Below, piece after piece: positions 58,800 through 64,000 of a stretch of 64,000 bases of DNA. This stretch comes from Maea johnstoni (taxonomy: Eukaryota > Annelida > Polychaeta > Spionida > Magelonidae). Position numbers and translations under genes: made by a program. The notes beneath the pieces are model-generated. The model was given only the letters and a program-made list of their open reading frames with translations, searched no databases and had not been told where the DNA came from. The stretch's first letter is position 1. Each line of letters opens with the position of its first letter. The DNA is taken from positions 17,850,873 to 17,914,872 of the forward strand of contig OZ012690.1 of assembly GCA_963942565.1 (NCBI GenBank). The letters run 5' to 3'.

Positions 58800-61300
58800 T
58801 TCACAGTCTGGTGCAAAACTTAAATGCAGCTTCAGATACCCTCAATAAATACCCTATGCCCTAGGGTGGCTGAACCCCTAACAACACCCCTGATGGCCAC
58901 TTAGGCACAAACAGCCTTTTAACTTTCTTTCTTCTTAATCACCCTTTACTGACCAAATTGGGACTTCCTGAAAATGGCAACGGACATTTCTTTACAAACT
59001 TGTCTCCAAGTCCAATTTTCGCGAATGGTCAAAGGAAAAGGGTTGGTATTTATGACCCTACCCATCGTTAGATAAGAGGCACTGGGTGCCATACCCTGGG
59101 GCGCTATCCCTATACCCACATATTCCCCCAGTAAGGCACACAGGTAGCATATATCACCACTGGCACAGGTGTCCACTTTGTTACATGTCAAAGGACACTT
59201 AGTCATTGTTATGACAGAATTTGTAGCTCCGTGTATTTGATTGTGACGGCTTGAATTCTTTATAGCTTCCTACTCTTCCATGATTTCTGAAGCTATCTAG
59301 TCTACCAACAGATCAGATACACACAACACTTCAAAAGACATACTAGATAATTTTGGCCAATAATTGATGCCATAAATCAGAATCCTATATGCAATAATTG
59401 TATTGCTACCAGGAGACATATCTTTTAAATCTTGACTAGTCATCAAGAATTGACAGAAGTGACTAGGTAACAATTGGGAGGAGTAGGGTTGGATACAGGA
59501 TTTCGGAATTCCGAGTATAATCTTTATTACTAGAATCTATCATTTTAATGAACTTTTTAACAAAATCTGCCAAAAGCAAAGTGATCTAAGACGTTTAAGT
59601 TATTTGTTTTGCTCATCAAAGCATTCATATCCATAGTGTACACAAGGTCTGGTAAATAAGAGAATATATCGATAAGAAATATTGGTCTGAAAGTTGTTGG
59701 TCTAGTTTGTTTTCAGTGACGACCACGCATATCATTGGTGGAGAATGAGAGAAAGTTGTGCATAACAATATAGTGGGGAATCAGGGGCTCACTCAATTTC
59801 CCAGAAACCTACTGTACAACCAATCAATCACAAAGAAGGATGAGTCAGTAATAAGAGTGGTCAGTTCCACACCACTGTCTGTTGACCACAGTAAAGGACT
59901 GGGAGCATCTGGTCAAGACTGACCACTCTGCTACCTAATTGATGAGTTACACAACTTAACAGTACCATCGATCTTACTGACTGACCATTACTGTCTCTTG
60001 TACCCTGGGGTATTGTACCCCGGTACCACCCCTGCCCTAGAGGCCATGATGGGGTACAAGAAGGGTAAGGAGACAGACTGACCGGCAGGTGCATCTTCGA
60101 GGCTACATCTGCTGTAGGGAAGAGGATGGACATTTCATGACCTTTATTTTTCTGAGACTTTGAAAATCAATCGGAAGAAAGGTGTTGCTTAGTTGTGCTT
60201 CTCCTACCCTGTTTTCTTCATTTTCTAAGTGAGGCTTCTAAAGACAGAAGACAGTTATTCCCTCCAAAACAGTAAAACTTTTAAGTTATTCAAAGGTGCT
60301 GTGGTAACCTAGAATTTAAGCTATCACATTATCATGTTTTTATGCTATCATGTTTTAAACTGCCATTTTTTTCTTAACAGGTAGCGATTGGTCTGGGTGG
60401 TCACATTAGTTTACATTTATCTCACCAGGTGGCAATATAGTGGTCTATTTAGGTTAGATACCATAGAAAGAGGACAGACCATATGGCACCATCTATAGGT
60501 AAAGGACAGCACTAAACATTGGGTTGTCAGTTCAGATGGGATGACTAACTTATCAGGGACTAGGATTACCTAGTCTAGTATGGTAGTAGTGCCCAGCAGC
60601 TTGTTCAAGGCCATCAGAGGGTGCTAGGATGCCACCCTCCATTGTTCTCAGGGTGTCCAGGTAACCATACCCTGATACCCTACCCCCTGGCACCCAGCAG
60701 GATACCCCGGTATCGGCATCCTCCAGCTTACCTGTGTTGCTCTATTTATCCTTCGCCTTCAGTCTCGGTACCCTGCACCCTACCCGATACCCCACACCCT
60801 ACCCAGTACCTCCACCTGCAGGGCTAATGCGTACCCTTATCAATTTACCTGCGGAATATTCTCATGAAAAATTATCTCACTTTCCTTTCTATTTTCAACC
60901 AGAAGAAAAATAATCTATAGAGTTGAGTCTCGTGATCTCGTACCCCCTACACACATAGGGAGGTCTCGAATCACCACTAGTACAAAAGGGGTTGAGTGAA
61001 AATGGAATGCAACCCATTTTGGGGTACAACCATACCCGGCCAATACCTGAGGGCCTGTTACCCCCTACCCTTAAACAACCCTTTAATTCGGCTCAATCTT
61101 TAACTATCATTAACCCTGCCGAACAATAGAACCCATTTCTGGTGCAAATAGTCCTCAAGGGCTATCTACCCCCTGTGTGTTTACCTTGGTATAAAACCCC
61201 ATGCCCATACCAGTGGGTATAATACCCTAAATAGAGCCCGCAGTACCCTGAGAACACCCTAAGTATACCCTCGCATGGGCTGCCCATTCCTTAACTCTAA
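58800..61300. other. stretch enriched in TACCC / GGGTA words
   Basis: Clusters such as 'TACCCTGGGGTATTGTACCC' (60002), 'ATACCCTGATACCCTACCCC' (60667), 'ACCCTACCCGATACCCCACA' (60777) and 'TACCCCCTACCC' (61060) recur without a fixed period. No exon is seen. It is not a telomere repeat, since TTAGGG runs are absent. Confidence 0.5.
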
Positions 61301-62040
61301 CACCTGTAGTGCACAATCAGTCACTTCAAAGGAAATCCTGTGAAGATTAACACCTGACAAAACTGGTACCTTTCACACAAGAAAAGAGAATTATTTATCC
61401 TATGAGGTCTTGGCAAGAGAACACTCAAGTCTTACTAACTACCCAGGTTCCAAAACCAATCAGGCCCAAACGCACCTTTTGATTGACTGGTAATTTTGGC
61501 TTTCACAAACAAGTGTCTTGATGATTATTAAACAGGGCAGGTGTACCAATACTTAATTAAATACAGGTAGAAAAGATAGAACATATAGGTAATCCCAAAG
61601 TTTTCAAACATATATATATATATATATATACATATATCTTTAGATACATAAATAATATCTTCAAAAGAGTATGTACTGAATGAGATACCTAAATGATACC
61701 ATTTTGAAATAAGATATTGTACTTGTTTTTGAGATAATTCCTTAGTTATCTGACAACTGGACACTAATAGCATAGGAATTAATCATGTATGTATACCCTT
61801 AGTGGTATCAACAGGAATATTCTATACCAGTATATGCAAATTTATCAGGATACACCTGCATTCAGCCTACACAGATATGACGCATAAGGACAATAGAAAG
61901 ATGCGATCCTATTGTTTGGTAAGAGATATGGATGGCACCGGGACAACCATTTGCATCATTCAATCTTTATCACCGTGGTAACCCCCACTATCAGAGCAGT
62001 TCAGGTAGGCATCCTCTCCTTCTATTGTTCTCTCTCACCT

Positions 62041-62290
62041 GTTTCCCTATTAACGACTTAGAGAATACCAAATGACCGAACCCCTTATCTGACCATTTCA
62101 ACACAGGTCTACCAAGTACATAATAAATGATCGTGAACAACTAAAAATCCAGATACAAACTCATAAGTTTTCCTATTAGCGACCGAGAGAATACCAAATG
62201 ACCGAACCCCTTATCTGACCATTTCCGCGCAGGTCTACAAAGTACATAATGAACACTCACGAACAATTAAACATCCGGATACAAACCTGG
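62041..62290 (+). repeat. 126-bp tandem duplication, two units
   Basis: 'GAGAATACCAAATGACCGAA' occurs at 62061 and 62187. The units agree at roughly 90% over 'CCCCTTATCTGACCATTTC', 'AGTACATAAT' and 'GATACAAAC'. Confidence 0.9.
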
Positions 62291-64000
62291 CATGATCTCC
62301 GCCGAACAAAGTCGGTAGATGATAACCTTAATTAGAGGACATCAAAGAATGAAACGACTTCGCTAATTGAGGCCAATCGAGCACATTTCGACTCACAAAA
62401 AAATTGCCCATTCTGAGCGGGTGCTGATGGCTGTCTTTAAATTCAGCCCATAAAGACGATGAAGACATTAGGTATAAATTTATTCCGTGTAATCGCTTGG
62501 CACACTTGTTATTTCTTCCCCCGAAAGGCCCCAGGTGGACTTTAATGGGAGGAGATACCTGGATTTTATGTCATGTAATTGTGGCAGCATTGTCCATCCA
62601 GGTCAGTTGTGGTTAGACCGGCTAGATAATCAAGGTTTAATGTTACCTTCACCATTAAAAAGTCAAGCTTTTATCCATAGGTGAATTTCTGCCATTCTCT
62701 GACATAGCCTATCCCTCAAAAAATCCTTAACGGCAGAATTAATCATCTGAGTATATTAGCATCCTCTGCTGTTGATCTGAACTTTTCGTTTTTTAATTGA
62801 AATTTCCCCCTCACACCTGCACCAACAACGGGGCATTTGAGAGTTCTGTATTAAAACTCCCTTCTGCATAACGCGATTCTTATAGCAGAAAAACATAAAA
62901 ATCCTTGAATAGGTATCCCATCCTTCCTAAAACAATTGAGATTGTATATATGCCTGAGAAAAACCTTTTTGTGAGTATTTCATAAATAAAACTTTCTTTC
63001 CAAAAACAATTTTGCCCATAAATAATCAATACCATAGACTTGATATTACAGATTTGTGCCATAATTCCAATCAGATGCCTAAGTTTATGGGCCACCACTC
63101 ATTATCATTAATTTCATAAACAGATCATGTTCACTCATCTATCATTAACAGGAGAGAAATGGAACAATAAACAATGTGTAATGTTAACGACTTCTCCCAG
63201 CATTGTTACGTAAGAATCAACAACGCCAGATGCCTAATTAGTGCATGACACCCAATGCTGATCTTCGTAATCTACATTAATGTTAATTTCATGAAGGATG
63301 AACGCGGGATAGGAATTTTCATTCAAAATAGAATGCCAAAGTATTCCAAATGTGTAAGGATTCCTTGAATTTGAACCTGATGACCTTTGGACCACCCAAA
63401 TATCATTTAAAGTTTATTACGAGCTTCTGACAAGTTTAAATGAGTCTGCCATAAACATTTAAATATAATTGCTAGAATCAATTGCTTAAAGAAGAGGACA
63501 TAAACTTATCTGAATGCAAAAGATGTTTTATAGCTATGATGATGATTTGACTACTTAGGAATCTGTGGACGAATGGAAACAGTTGATTTTGAAATTCAAA
63601 GTAGTGAATGCGATTGTTTGTTGGACACATTGCTCTTTAACTATCAAGTCTTTAAAAGGTGATTTTGGGGTTTCGTGACTCTAGTTCCAAGGAAGGTGAT
63701 TTTAGGGTATTGTAAGGACTGTCAAATGACAGGAATGTTAAATACATGGAATGAGGTTCTTTGGTCGACACTAATGACATTTTGACTACCCTGTTCTTGC
63801 CAAGGTGCGTTTAGGGTTTTGTGGGGTGCAGAATAATTTAACCACTGATGTCTAATGATCAAGGGCGATTCTTCCACTGATTTGCATGAAATTAGCTTGA
63901 TTAGGGAAACAGTGGTGCCCCCTGGAGGCCAATGATGACCGCTAACGTACCTCCCCCTTAGTACAACAAAAGGAAGGTGTGAAAGGTCCCGAGAATACCC
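62291..64000. other. repeat-poor end of the window
   Basis: No exon, microsatellite or recognised transposon. Homeobox-like cores (TAATTAG, CTAATTG) and a TCF-like ATCAAAG cluster at 62325-62380. A regulatory role is only a possibility. Confidence 0.35.

Noticed and set aside
58800-61300. Internal telomere repeat
   Set aside because: The words are TACCC/GGGTA in mixed orientation, not tandem TTAGGG.

Overview
The window looks like nuclear DNA from an invertebrate animal, most likely a marine deuterostome such as an echinoderm. It is AT-rich and has introns of several hundred bases to many kilobases, long AT, GA/CT and trinucleotide microsatellites, a 200-base assembly gap (26301-26500), and many short non-autonomous transposons. 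Three host genes are supported, all on the minus strand. The species call is inference from gene content and repeat style; a mollusc, hemichordate or lancelet is not excluded.

Layout. (1) 2.1-3.4 kb: an intronless ankyrin-repeat gene with a C-terminal SOCS box (ASB-like, ubiquitin-ligase substrate receptor). (2) 4-13 kb: no host gene. It holds AT and GA arrays, a 735-bp DNA transposon with a 6-bp target duplication, a tRNA-derived SINE, a diverged 355-bp tandem repeat and a tandem array built from a TTAA-type MITE. (3) 13.2-15.5 kb: a 5'-truncated LINE with an open reverse-transcriptase frame, inserted inside a copy of the same SINE. (4) 16.1-21.05 kb: a complete six-exon GTPBP8 gene (mitochondrial EngB/YihA-type GTPase, 296 aa). 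Every splice phase agrees, and its introns carry two hAT MITEs and two TTAA MITEs. (5) 21.4-30.8 kb: no host exon seen. It holds two transposon-like units, a second SINE, the gap, a long CT array and a second family of TTAA-ended elements. (6) 30.9-43.75 kb: seven exons of a giant Fat-type protocadherin (FAT4-like): 12 whole cadherin repeats, three EGF domains and the start of a laminin-G domain. (7) 43.75-64 kb: no exon found, probably a large FAT4 intron, with MITEs, microsatellites, minisatellites and hairpins.

The genes are not an operon and show no shared pathway. The ASB-like protein acts in protein turnover, GTPBP8 in mitochondrial ribosome assembly, and FAT4 in cell adhesion, planar polarity and growth control through Dachsous.

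The most notable result is the short-transposon traffic. A palindromic, TTAA-targeted (piggyBac-style) MITE of about 215 bp occurs 17 times. One copy sits 5 nt inside a FAT4 intron, so that its TTAA duplication overlaps the splice donor. A 42-bp in-frame duplication copies a GTPBP8 splice acceptor. I found no clear new multi-gene system.
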